A DNA stretch of 7,307 nt from Flaviramulus sp. (GTDB lineage Bacteria; Bacteroidota; Bacteroidia; Flavobacteriales; Flavobacteriaceae), in contig JALRJA010000320.1 of NCBI GenBank assembly GCA_023255235.1, positions 1 through 7,307 of the forward strand, read 5' to 3'. Shown here piece by piece: positions 1 through 6,082 of the stretch (position 1 is its first letter; every line of letters starts with the position of its first letter). The notes under the pieces are model-generated. The model searched no databases. It was given only the letters and a program-made list of their open reading frames with translations, and was not told the DNA's origin. A program made the position numbers and the translations under genes.

Positions 1-561
1 AATTATTACTTATTCAATAAAAAAGGACAATTTGAATATCGGAGAGGTGCGTCTTTAGGTAATGATTATTATGGTAAGGGAGAATATAGAATCCTCAATA
101 AAAAGTTAATATTGAACTACAACAAAACAAAACCCTTAAAAACAGGACATCATACCTCAAAAATTTGGATTAATAATAAAGATTCTATTAACGTTAATTT
201 TAAGTTTTTTGATTTTGATAGCATACCTCTACCTGCTGTAAATGTAATATACAAAGACAGCTTGTCCAAATACGGTTTGAGCGGTGTTGCTGCAAACGAA
301 AAAGGGATAGCTAAGCTTAATTTGAAAAGAGATAAAACTAATTTGCAGTTCATTATAACTAATCTTGGTTTTAAGCAATACGAGCTCTTTATAGACAAAA
401 ATTACAACTATGATATTTCGGTTATTTTACAAAAAGGTTATACTGGACTGCCAATACTAAACCAAATAGATACTTTGGTAATAGACAAAAAAAAACCTAA
501 ATATTTTGTGGTTAAAAATAATAATGGTTCACTGACAACTTGGAAAAAGCTAGATGATTAA
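1..561 (+). CDS. Hypothetical protein with carboxypeptidase-regulatory-like domain, C-terminal part (5' end outside window)
   Basis: The reading frame is open from base 1 to the TAA at 559-561, giving 186 codons. An apparent TTG start near 112 is only an internal codon, because the frame continues upstream with good protein sequence (for example FEYRRGASLGNDYYGKGEY). The first ~40 visible residues look like a beta-strand module with a GKGEY turn and a KLILNY strand. The middle (about residues 55-145) resembles a CarboxypepD_reg-like beta-sandwich: an IPLPAVNVIYKD strand, a short GLSG turn, NEKGIAKLNL, then a hydrophobic FIITNLGF strand. Such modules are common in secreted or surface proteins of Bacteroidetes. 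A signal peptide would lie outside the window, so location cannot be judged. The specific function is not recognised. A stem-loop directly downstream suggests that this is the last gene of its transcript. Confidence 0.75.
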   Translation, partial: NYYLFNKKGQFEYRRGASLGNDYYGKGEYRILNKKLILNYNKTKPLKTGHHTSKIWINNKDSINVNFKFFDFDSIPLPAVNVIYKDSLSKYGLSGVAANEKGIAKLNLKRDKTNLQFIITNLGFKQYELFIDKNYNYDISVILQKGYTGLPILNQIDTLVIDKKKPKYFVVKNNNGSLTTWKKLDD

Positions 562-871
562 ATACAAACCACAACATAATATATAAAAAATAGTAGTTAA
601 GTGCAAACTACTATGTTTACTGCTTTTCTGCTATTTTAATTTTTTAAACAAAAACTAATATTTTGTTAATACGCTACTTTTTAATATACCAACACAATGA
701 GAATACATTGAAAATTAATCACTAAATTTAAACAATAGAACTAATAAAAAAACAAAAAATTTAGTTTAAGTAAACATAAACTATTTCAAAAAAAAAATCG
801 TTTATTTCTATAAGAAAAAAAACGAAGCCGAAAAGCTAATAGAGTAGGCAATTTTTTAAACGTATAAAATT
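562..871. other. AT-rich intergenic region upstream of the GG-leader peptide
   Basis: About 310 bp without a credible gene. Apart from the stem-loop at 590-618 it holds A/T tracts, including a run of A around 787-798, and a 9-bp inverted repeat (ACTAAATTT at 721-729, AAATTTAGT at 757-765) that is hard to distinguish from chance in such AT-rich DNA. The promoter for the peptide and lipoprotein genes should lie here, but I found no good match to TTTG-N19-21-TAnnTTTG. The nearest candidate, around 656-666 (TAATATTTTG), has the wrong internal spacing. The region just before the ATG at 872 is A/T-rich, as usual for start regions in this phylum. Confidence 0.5.
590..618 (+). terminator. Stem-loop terminator after the first gene
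   Basis: ATAGTAGTT (590-598) pairs perfectly with AACTACTAT (606-614), a 9-bp stem with a 7-nt loop. It is preceded by a run of A and followed by GTTT and T-rich sequence. The stem is AT-rich and the T tract is imperfect, so intrinsic termination is likely rather than certain. It lies 29 bp after the TAA of the upstream gene, where a terminator is expected. Confidence 0.55.
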
Positions 872-1033
872 ATGAGTAAATTATCACTAGATGCTCTTAA
901 AGAAAGAGCAGAAGCTGTAGCTTGAGATGACTTGTTAAGTTCCATTTTTGGTGGCACAGATAATGCTTGCTATAAACCAAAAATTGTAGAAGATGAACGA
1001 GGTATAAATAACTCGTTAAAAATAAAAAATTAA
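872..1033 (+). pseudogene. Double-glycine leader peptide (RiPP/bacteriocin-precursor-like), interrupted by an in-frame TGA
   Basis: The frame runs from ATG 872 to TAA 1031-1033, 53 codons, with TGA at codon 18 (923-925). Before the stop it reads MSKLSLDALKERAEAVA. After it come DDLLSSIFGG, then TDNACY and a charged tail. This matches the layout of Bacteroidetes GG-leader precursors: a short KLSL start, an amphipathic charged helix, a hydrophobic LLxxI segment and a Gly-Gly cleavage site (codons 27-28), leaving a 25-residue core with one Cys (codon 33). Such leaders are known to be recognised by peptidase-containing ABC exporters. Codon 18 falls where serine would be natural, and TCA to TGA is one base change. 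The rest of the frame is intact, so the lesion looks recent or is a sequence error. No maturase or exporter is in the window. A lipoprotein gene follows after 35 bp. The GG-leader reading is by eye, not by profile search. Confidence 0.6.
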
Positions 1034-1068
1034 CCCCCAAAACCTTAAACAAATACATATTAGAAACC

Positions 1069-1605
1069 ATGAAAAAAATAGTAAGCGTTTTGTTATTACT
1101 TTTAGTTATTATTGTGTCTTCTTCATGCAGTCAAGAAGAATCAAATAAGCCTACTGAACAAATTATCACAAACTTAGAGTTTAATCAAAAACTAACTCAT
1201 ATTGAGCAACAAGGTGAAACAACTGGTAAAATGGTGTTTTTTACTTATAACATTCTTGAAAGTGGAAAATATAACATCATTAAAGAAGGTGAATTAAATA
1301 AAAAATTATCTTGGGAAACGGGTTTTGCTATTGGTTTCTCAAAAAATAAAAATACTAATTTTTCTAAAAAAAGTAAAACTGTTGAAGTTGCTTGTTTTTC
1401 AAGTGAAGGAACTCTTATTTCTAATACTTCCTGCGGAAGTGGAGATGGTGGTTGCTTAGGCTCTGCAATCAAATCATGCTTAGATAAAGGAGGTTGTGCC
1501 GTTGTTTGTTCAGAAGCAGTTATGATTGCCTACTTACCAAATGAAGATTTGTTTCTTGTAGGTAAAGAGTCTTCAATTGATTCTCTTTTAACACCTACAA
1601 ATTAA
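1069..1605 (+). CDS. Lipoprotein with Cys-rich C-terminal region, function unknown
   Basis: 178 residues, starting at the ATG at 1069. The N-terminus is a clear lipoprotein signal: MKKIV, a long Leu/Val/Ile core, then SSSC with the lipidated Cys at residue 20. The next residues (SQEES) are acidic. In Bacteroidetes, acidic residues after the lipidated Cys can direct export to the cell surface, so surface exposure is possible. Residues about 30-105 are polar and lysine-rich with predicted beta character. Residues 109-147 hold six cysteines (109, 122, 129, 137, 143, 147) among Gly/Ser-rich turns such as CGSGDGGC and KGGCAVVC, suggesting three disulfides or a metal site. A hydrophobic VMIAYLP strand follows. 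The gene sits 35 bp after the GG-leader peptide and is probably co-transcribed with it, since the only clear terminator is downstream at 1643-1667. I do not recognise the family. An immunity, binding or surface role is speculation. Confidence 0.8.
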   Translation: MKKIVSVLLLLLVIIVSSSCSQEESNKPTEQIITNLEFNQKLTHIEQQGETTGKMVFFTYNILESGKYNIIKEGELNKKLSWETGFAIGFSKNKNTNFSKKSKTVEVACFSSEGTLISNTSCGSGDGGCLGSAIKSCLDKGGCAVVCSEAVMIAYLPNEDLFLVGKESSIDSLLTPTN

Positions 1606-1642
1606 AGTAGTAATATATAAGTTTTGTCCAATTTAATAAATT

Positions 1643-1667
1643 AGCCCGTAATATATTTGCGGGCTTT
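1643..1667 (+). terminator. Intrinsic terminator after the Cys-rich lipoprotein gene
   Basis: AGCCCG (1643-1648) pairs with CGGGCT (1660-1665). The helix extends inward through U-G, A-U and A-U pairs to a 9-bp stem with a 5-nt loop, followed by TTTAT. This is a rare GC-rich patch in an AT-rich spacer, 37 bp after the stop codon, so it is the most convincing terminator in the window. The T tail is short. Confidence 0.75.
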
Positions 1668-1750
1668 ATGCTATACAAATATAATAATTGCTGTACTTCT
1701 CTTTCTTCCGTTTTAAACACAACCTGTATTCTATCTTTTAAAACTTCTAG

Positions 1751-1860
1751 AAGCATTATAAATAAGCATATATAAATTTTTATAAGTCATTAACTAAATT
1801 GTAATACACAATCAGGCAACTATTAACAAAAGTTTATGACTAAGCATATACATTTTTATT
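1751..1860. repeat. Short AAGCAT-type direct repeats upstream of the CreD unit
   Basis: The 10-mer TAAGCATATA occurs at 1763-1772 and 1841-1850, each followed by similar A/T-rich sequence containing ATTTTTAT. A third, looser copy (AAGCATTATA) lies at 1751-1760. Between them is a small inverted repeat, ATTGT-N5-ACAAT (1798-1812). The second copy falls just upstream of the -7 element at 1860-1867, where an operator could act. The winged-helix protein encoded downstream is a candidate ligand, but this is inference only, and AT-rich DNA produces such repeats by chance. Confidence 0.3.
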
Positions 1861-1867
1861 AACTTTG
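1835..1867 (+). promoter_or_regulatory. Putative promoter of the membrane protein / regulator / CreD unit
   Basis: TAACTTTG at 1860-1867 is an exact match to the Bacteroidetes -7 consensus TAnnTTTG. A weak -33 candidate, TATG (consensus TTTG), lies at 1835-1838 with a 21-bp spacer. Transcription would begin around 1872-1875, giving a very short leader before the ATG at 1887. The -7 match is seen directly; the -33 assignment is weak. Confidence 0.5.
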
Positions 1868-1886
1868 TATTTCAAAGTACTTTTAT

Positions 1887-2492
1887 ATGGACTCAAAAGA
1901 TTATTTAAAAGATATAAGCGAGATAAAAAATTTAATGAGCAAATCGTCACGCTTTATTTCGCTAAGTGGTTTATCTGGCATATTGGCTGGGGTGTACGCC
2001 TTAATTGGTGCTGCTATTGCCTATTGGTTGGTAGAAAATTATAGTTATGGTGTTCTTACACTAAACGGTTGGGTTTTTAGATATTGTATAGCTATTCTTG
2101 CTACAGTAGCCTTATTAAGCATTGTAACAGCACTTATTTTAACCACAAAAAAAGCTAAAAAACAAGGTTCTAAAATAGGTGATTCAACATCAAGACGCCT
2201 AGTAATCAATTTTTTAATTCCGTTGGTAGTTGGTGGCTTATATATTTTAACCATTTTAAATCAAGGCAAATATGGGCAAACCGGTGGTTTAATGCTAATT
2301 TTCTATGGCTTAGCTTTGGTTAATGCCTCAAAATATAGCATTGGAGACATTCGCTACTTAGGCTTTATACAAATTACTTTAGGGCTTATAGCAGCTTTTT
2401 TTCCTGGTTATGGTTTTTGGCTTTGGGTTTTAGGCTTCGGAATTATGCATATTATATATGGTACTTGGATGTATTTTAAATATGATAAATAA
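1887..2492 (+). CDS. Six-helix integral membrane protein, first gene of the CreD unit
   Basis: 201 residues, starting at the ATG at 1887, a few bases after a matching promoter. The first ~20 residues are charged and soluble (MDSKDYLKDISEIKNLMSKS). About six hydrophobic segments follow, near residues 24-48, 66-87, 105-124, 131-148, 156-172 and 175-196. A basic loop (KKAKKQGSK, about 88-96) and the RR at 103-104 indicate a cytoplasmic loop between helices 2 and 3. No catalytic motif is visible. It precedes a winged-helix regulator by 42 bp and creD after that, an arrangement I recall as recurrent in Flavobacteriia. It may act with CreD in the inner membrane or be a sensor for the regulator, but nothing in the sequence proves either. 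Confidence 0.85.
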   Translation: MDSKDYLKDISEIKNLMSKSSRFISLSGLSGILAGVYALIGAAIAYWLVENYSYGVLTLNGWVFRYCIAILATVALLSIVTALILTTKKAKKQGSKIGDSTSRRLVINFLIPLVVGGLYILTILNQGKYGQTGGLMLIFYGLALVNASKYSIGDIRYLGFIQITLGLIAAFFPGYGFWLWVLGFGIMHIIYGTWMYFKYDK

Positions 2493-2534
2493 CCACACGC
2501 AACTTTGTGTTTAAAACCAAATAACTTGTAGTTT

Positions 2535-2831
2535 GTGAGTATTATAAACAATATAAATAAAGCATTTGATAATAGAATTCGATTAGGTATTATGTCTATC
2601 TTAATGGTAAATGAGTATGCCGATTTTAATATGCTAAAAAACCTATTAGACCTAACCGATGGCAATTTGGCTAGCCATACAAAAGCACTAGAAACCGCCA
2701 ATTACATTAAAGTAGAAAAACAATTTATTGGAAGAAAACCCAACACACGCTATGCCACTACAAAGCTTGGAGAACTAGCATTTAAAAAACATATAGAAGC
2801 CTTAGAAAAATTACTATATAATAACCCCTAA
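2535..2831 (+). CDS. Small winged-helix transcriptional regulator (HTH_34-like), GTG start
   Basis: 98 residues, almost entirely one winged-helix domain. Residues 9-25 (KAFDNRIRLGIMSILMV) form the first helix. Residues 30-55 contain the helix-turn-helix, with DLTDGNLASHTKALE as turn and recognition helix. Residues 58-76 (IKVEKQFIGRKPNTRYATT) form the wing, and a final helix ends the protein. This matches the small HTH_34 / MarR-ArsR-like proteins of Bacteroidetes. The start must be the GTG at 2535: an in-frame TAG sits at 2529-2531, and the next ATG (2592) would remove helix 1. It lies between the six-helix membrane protein and creD, so regulation of this operon, perhaps autoregulation, is the simplest hypothesis. 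No ligand-binding domain is present. The low-efficiency GTG start may keep its level below that of its neighbours. Confidence 0.88.
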   Translation: MSIINNINKAFDNRIRLGIMSILMVNEYADFNMLKNLLDLTDGNLASHTKALETANYIKVEKQFIGRKPNTRYATTKLGELAFKKHIEALEKLLYNNP

Positions 2832-2869
2832 ATTTATTTTTAAAACATAACCTTTTAAACAAAACTCTC

Positions 2870-4246
2870 ATGAATAACCCAAACAAACAACAACAAAACA
2901 AATTTGGAAATTGGCTAAAAAAATCTATTACAGCACGAATGCTTATGATAGGTTTTTTAACATTTGTATTATTAATTCCGTTGTTTTTTATACAAGATTT
3001 AATTAAAGAACGCTCTCACAGGCAAACTCAAGTTATTAATGAGATAAACCAGCAATGGGGAAATGAAGTGCTTATTTATGGTCCTATTTTAAAAGTTCCT
3101 TATAAAAAGTTTATTGAGAAAATAGTAACAGATAAAAAAACAAAACAGATTCATACAGAAACCATTGAAGAAATTTATGATGCCTACTTTTTTCCTGAAG
3201 ACCTACAAATAAATTCTAATATAAATCCAGAAACAAAAAAACGCGGTATTTATACAACAGCTGTTTACAATAGCGAGATAAGCTTATTAGGGGTTTTTAC
3301 AAAACCAAACTTTAAAGATATTGAAATTGATGCTAACAGCATTATTTGGGATAAGGCGAAAATTATTATTCAATCTTCAAATGTAAAAGGTGTTAATACG
3401 GCAAGTTTAGAATTAAACCAAACAAAGCACGAACTAACATCAACATACAACCCTCAAAAAAATTATAATTATTACGATATTATTTTCCATACACTTGAAA
3501 CAAAACAGCTTCATTTAAATGAATTACAATTTGAAAAACCAATACATTTTAACGTTAATTTTGATATCAAAGGAAGCAAGCAAATAAGCTTTGTCCCAAC
3601 GGGAAAACAAACCAAAGCACGCATAACATCAAACTGGCAAACCGCCAATTTTTTTGGTGAGTTTCTTCCTTATAATGGTAATAAAATAACCGAAAATGGG
3701 TTTGATGCTAAATGGAAAATACTCGATATAAACAGACCCTTTTCACAACATCATTTAACCAGCATACCAGATTTAAAAGAGTTTGCTTTTGGAGTTAATT
3801 TTATGATTCCTGTTGATGAATATCAAAAAAGCGACCGTTCAGCTAAATATGGCTTTTTAGTTATTGGCTTAACTTTTTTAATATTTTTTTTAATTCAAAC
3901 ATTAAGCAAAATAAACATACATCCTTTTCAATATTTAATGATTGGTTTGGCATTAACCATGTTTTACACACTGTTAATTTCTATTTCAGAACACAGTAAT
4001 TTTCTTAAAGCCTATTTAATTGCTGGTATATCGGTTATTACCTTAATTACCTTATATTCAAAATCTATATTAAAAACACTCAAGTTTCCTATTTTTATAG
4101 GTGTTTCATTAACAGCTCTTTACAGCTTTATATACGTTATTATTCAGTTAGAAAGTTATGCCCTTTTAGTTGGTAGTATTGGGTTGTTTTTAATACTGGC
4201 AACTGTAATGCTTATTTCAAGAAAAATAGATTGGGATAATGGCTAA
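2870..4246 (+). CDS. creD: CreD-family inner membrane protein (cell envelope integrity)
   Basis: 458 residues, close to the ~450 of E. coli CreD. The layout fits the family: a basic N-terminus and one helix (about 22-43), a large periplasmic beta-rich domain (about 50-320), then five C-terminal helices near 327-346, 353-372, 379-396, 405-426 and 428-449. Diagnostic stretches are WGNEVLIYGPILKVPY (63-78), the LPYNGNKITENGFDAKW segment (266-282) leading into DINRPF, and KYGFLVIGLTFLIFF followed by HPFQYLMIGLALTMFYTLLI. In enterobacteria CreD is induced by the CreBC two-component system, and its loss or excess alters envelope properties and colicin E2 tolerance; its biochemical activity is unknown. 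Here it follows the winged-helix gene by 38 bp, with no CreB or CreC in view. It ends 17 bp from a convergent gene. Confidence 0.92.
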   Translation: MNNPNKQQQNKFGNWLKKSITARMLMIGFLTFVLLIPLFFIQDLIKERSHRQTQVINEINQQWGNEVLIYGPILKVPYKKFIEKIVTDKKTKQIHTETIEEIYDAYFFPEDLQINSNINPETKKRGIYTTAVYNSEISLLGVFTKPNFKDIEIDANSIIWDKAKIIIQSSNVKGVNTASLELNQTKHELTSTYNPQKNYNYYDIIFHTLETKQLHLNELQFEKPIHFNVNFDIKGSKQISFVPTGKQTKARITSNWQTANFFGEFLPYNGNKITENGFDAKWKILDINRPFSQHHLTSIPDLKEFAFGVNFMIPVDEYQKSDRSAKYGFLVIGLTFLIFFLIQTLSKINIHPFQYLMIGLALTMFYTLLISISEHSNFLKAYLIAGISVITLITLYSKSILKTLKFPIFIGVSLTALYSFIYVIIQLESYALLVGSIGLFLILATVMLISRKIDWDNG

Positions 4247-4254
4247 CTTTAACA

Positions 4255-4286
4255 TTAGATTTTTTACATTTTTCTATCAAATCTAA
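4255..4286. terminator. Possible shared terminator between convergent genes
   Basis: TTAGATTT (4255-4262) pairs with AAATCTAA (4279-4286), 8 bp with a 16-nt loop, followed by AAAAAT on the plus strand. It lies at the meeting point of creD and the minus-strand gene and overlaps the last codons of the latter. The stem is AT-rich and the loop is large, so it is only a weak candidate. With only 17 bp between the stop codons, overlapping transcripts are likely in any case. Confidence 0.25.
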
Positions 4287-5256
4287 AAATCTGTTGATGC
4301 TGCTTTATATGAAAAAATTTACAGTTTGAGTAATGAATAAATTCAAATTCTAAATTGTAATCAAATGAATCATCGTTTACTTTAAAACAATCATACACAT
4401 CAATATGTCCATAGGGTGAAATACGTTTAAAATAATAGTCTTTATCAGGTTCATTTTTGTGTAATTCAAACCAAGCACCTGCAGCAATACCAGATAACCA
4501 TTGTGCTTTTTTATGCAAATTATCTACGGGTTTGGGGTGTAAGGTTCCTATAAAATGGGGTGTATGATTGTTTAATTTATCTAAAAAACACCTCAAAGCT
4601 TCGCTTGTTTGAGTGCCTTTAAATTGAGAAATACAACCTTTTTCTGATACTTCAAAAATATAGTTTTGAGTGTCTGCCAAAAGCACATTACTAATGGTTG
4701 AAGGCGTAAACCATTTTGATTTTTTAAGCTTCTTTTTAATATTTAAATCTGTAACAGAAGCCAATAGCGTATCGGTTACAAAACGAGCACAATTACAGGC
4801 TTTTTTTATAAAAGCAGCATACCTTATAAAGTGTTTATTTTGCATATATGAAATATGAGCTCTAGCCGTGTTATAATTTATTGCATCACAAACCGAGGCT
4901 ATAAGTTTTCCGTCACCATGTGTGAATTTAGGGTGTGTTGCTAAGAACACTAAAATAGCATCCAAATTATGTATTGTGTTGTTTTTAATATCTGCTTTTA
5001 AAGGAAAATCTAGTTCATTATCGGTGTCTTTTCCTCTAACACGACCCATTGGTTCTGGAGTTATGTAACGTCCAAAATCATGATATTCTAAAACGCCTGT
5101 TTGTTTATTAATTAAAACTAAAGCCGCATGCCCGGCTCGTAAAAAATTTTTCTTACCTATACCTACAAAACGCAAAAAAGGCGAAAACCATTCTTTAGAA
5201 ACCATAACAATAGTATCTGGGTAAGCCAAGGTTATAATAATGCCCGAATTATTCAT
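4264..5256 (-). CDS. DUF6695-like protein, possible permuted papain/NlpC-P60-type fold
   Basis: 330 residues with no signal peptide. From memory it resembles the flavobacterial family annotated DUF6695 (opening NSGIIITLAYPDTIV); I could not check this. The N-terminal half looks enzyme-like. RAGHAALVLIN (40-50) has a His followed by a hydrophobic strand, then GVLEYHDFGRY (54-64) with acidic residues. CNCARFVTDTLL (154-165) then puts a Cys at the start of a helix. His before Cys is the order in circularly permuted papain-like/NlpC-P60 relatives, so H43 with C154 or C156 could form a catalytic pair. This is inference. The second half (about 185-330) is less distinctive. The ATG overlaps the stop of the upstream NRDE gene (TAATG), indicating translational coupling and probably a shared role. 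If active, it may cleave or transfer amide bonds; the substrate is unknown. Confidence 0.75.
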   Translation of the reverse strand: MNNSGIIITLAYPDTIVMVSKEWFSPFLRFVGIGKKNFLRAGHAALVLINKQTGVLEYHDFGRYITPEPMGRVRGKDTDNELDFPLKADIKNNTIHNLDAILVFLATHPKFTHGDGKLIASVCDAINYNTARAHISYMQNKHFIRYAAFIKKACNCARFVTDTLLASVTDLNIKKKLKKSKWFTPSTISNVLLADTQNYIFEVSEKGCISQFKGTQTSEALRCFLDKLNNHTPHFIGTLHPKPVDNLHKKAQWLSGIAAGAWFELHKNEPDKDYYFKRISPYGHIDVYDCFKVNDDSFDYNLEFEFIHYSNCKFFHIKQHQQIFRFDRKM

Positions 5257-5975
5257 TAACTATTTTGTAGAAGATATAACGTTTGTGTGTGTTTGTGTTT
5301 ATTCTGAAGGTTTTCATAACGCATTTCAACACTCAGGTTTTTCTTTTCAATTTGAGTAATACTGGTTGTTTTAACAAAACCTCTATCTATAATAACGCCA
5401 TAATTTTTATTGGTATTTCCAGCTGTTTTATGAAATTGTAGTATTGCTTTTGAATCTGTCTCGGTGTTATTTAAAAAGCGTTCAAACCATTGCAAACGCT
5501 CCTCTTTCATTGCTTGGTTATACAAACTTGAAGACGACCATATTTTGGGTTTTAAAGGCAATTCTGAAAAATGTTTTTCACAACCATCCCAAACCAATTC
5601 ATAACATATTAAACCAAAATTCCAGTCTATAATTACCATTGTAAAAGGTTCAATATTTTGAAAATTATAGCTTTCAACGGTTTCAATTACAGTATTAGCA
5701 ACCATAAAATCTTTAGCAACTACACCTCTACTCTGTCTGTATGGAAGTTGTCTTTTATGAATTTCAAAACCGCCATTAAGCACACATATAACTCTGTTTT
5801 TTTCGCTTACACCAACCCAAGTACCTCCAGATAAAGTATCTTTTGGAAACAACAAATTGGTGTTTTTATACTCATGAAAACTTGGTGCTAATGATTCTCT
5901 ATTAGGAGCTTCATCTCTATTAGATGTTAAAATAAAATCTTGATTGCCCTTAGGAATTAAACTAACTGTACACAT
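5256..5975 (-). CDS. NRDE family (TANGO2-like) protein
   Basis: 239 residues beginning MCTVSL, with Cys2 exposed once Met1 is removed, as expected for an Ntn-hydrolase-like nucleophile. The family signature TSNRDE is at 17-22. Further conserved-looking stretches are SGGTWVGV (49-56), VLNGG (65-69), SRG (82-84) and WSSSSLY (146-152). Length and motif order fit the NRDE/TANGO2 family (PF05742), whose eukaryotic members are linked to Golgi organisation, haem or lipid homeostasis; the bacterial role is unsettled. The ATG at 5975 is fixed by the MCT opening. The gene is first in a two-gene minus-strand operon, sharing one base with the DUF6695-like gene through TAATG, and has its own -7 element at 6011-6018. 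It diverges from pruA. Cytoplasmic location is expected, as there is no signal peptide. Confidence 0.92.
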   Translation of the reverse strand: MCTVSLIPKGNQDFILTSNRDEAPNRESLAPSFHEYKNTNLLFPKDTLSGGTWVGVSEKNRVICVLNGGFEIHKRQLPYRQSRGVVAKDFMVANTVIETVESYNFQNIEPFTMVIIDWNFGLICYELVWDGCEKHFSELPLKPKIWSSSSLYNQAMKEERLQWFERFLNNTETDSKAILQFHKTAGNTNKNYGVIIDRGFVKTTSITQIEKKNLSVEMRYENLQNKHKHTQTLYLLQNS

Positions 5976-6010
5976 GTAGCTTTTTGGTCTTATAACAGTT
6001 TTACAACTTA

Positions 6011-6018
6011 CAAAAATA
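6011..6018 (-). promoter_or_regulatory. Putative -7 promoter element of the NRDE operon
   Basis: On the minus strand this reads TATTTTTG, an exact TAnnTTTG match, 35 bp upstream of the NRDE start codon. Transcription would start about 7 bp further on, giving a leader of roughly 28 nt. I see no good TTTG -33 element upstream. Confidence 0.45.
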
Positions 6019-6074
6019 AACTAAAAATTAACACATATTGGCAAGATGTAGAATGCTAATAATTTAAAAATTAG

Positions 6075-6082
6075 TAATTTTG
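6075..6082 (+). promoter_or_regulatory. Putative -7 promoter element of pruA
   Basis: TAATTTTG is an exact TAnnTTTG match, with a weak -33 candidate (AATG at 6052-6055, 19-bp spacer). The leader would be about 36 nt, A-rich up to the ATG. It lies 56 bp from the NRDE -7 element facing the other way, so both promoters share one 149-bp divergent region. Confidence 0.5.

Noticed and set aside
150..398. 82-codon minus-strand open frame inside the first gene
   Set aside because: It is antisense to a coding frame that is open from base 1 to 561 and has no family resemblance.
721..765. Inverted repeat ACTAAATTT / AAATTTAGT with a 27-nt spacer
   Set aside because: The arms are 9 bp and nearly all A/T in a very AT-rich spacer, with a long unpaired loop; it is likely chance and not a convincing terminator or operator.
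923..925. TGA in the leader peptide as selenocysteine or as tryptophan under an altered code
   Set aside because: No SECIS-like hairpin is evident just downstream, and GG-leader peptides are not selenoproteins. All other long frames use TGG for Trp and contain no internal TGA, so an altered code has no support. A nonsense mutation or sequence error is simpler.
2408..2701. 97-codon minus-strand open frame across the membrane-protein/regulator junction
   Set aside because: It overlaps two well-supported plus-strand genes and has no recognisable domain.
4670..4858. 62-codon plus-strand open frame within the DUF6695-like gene
   Set aside because: It is a shadow frame opposite a 330-codon gene, with no start context or domain.
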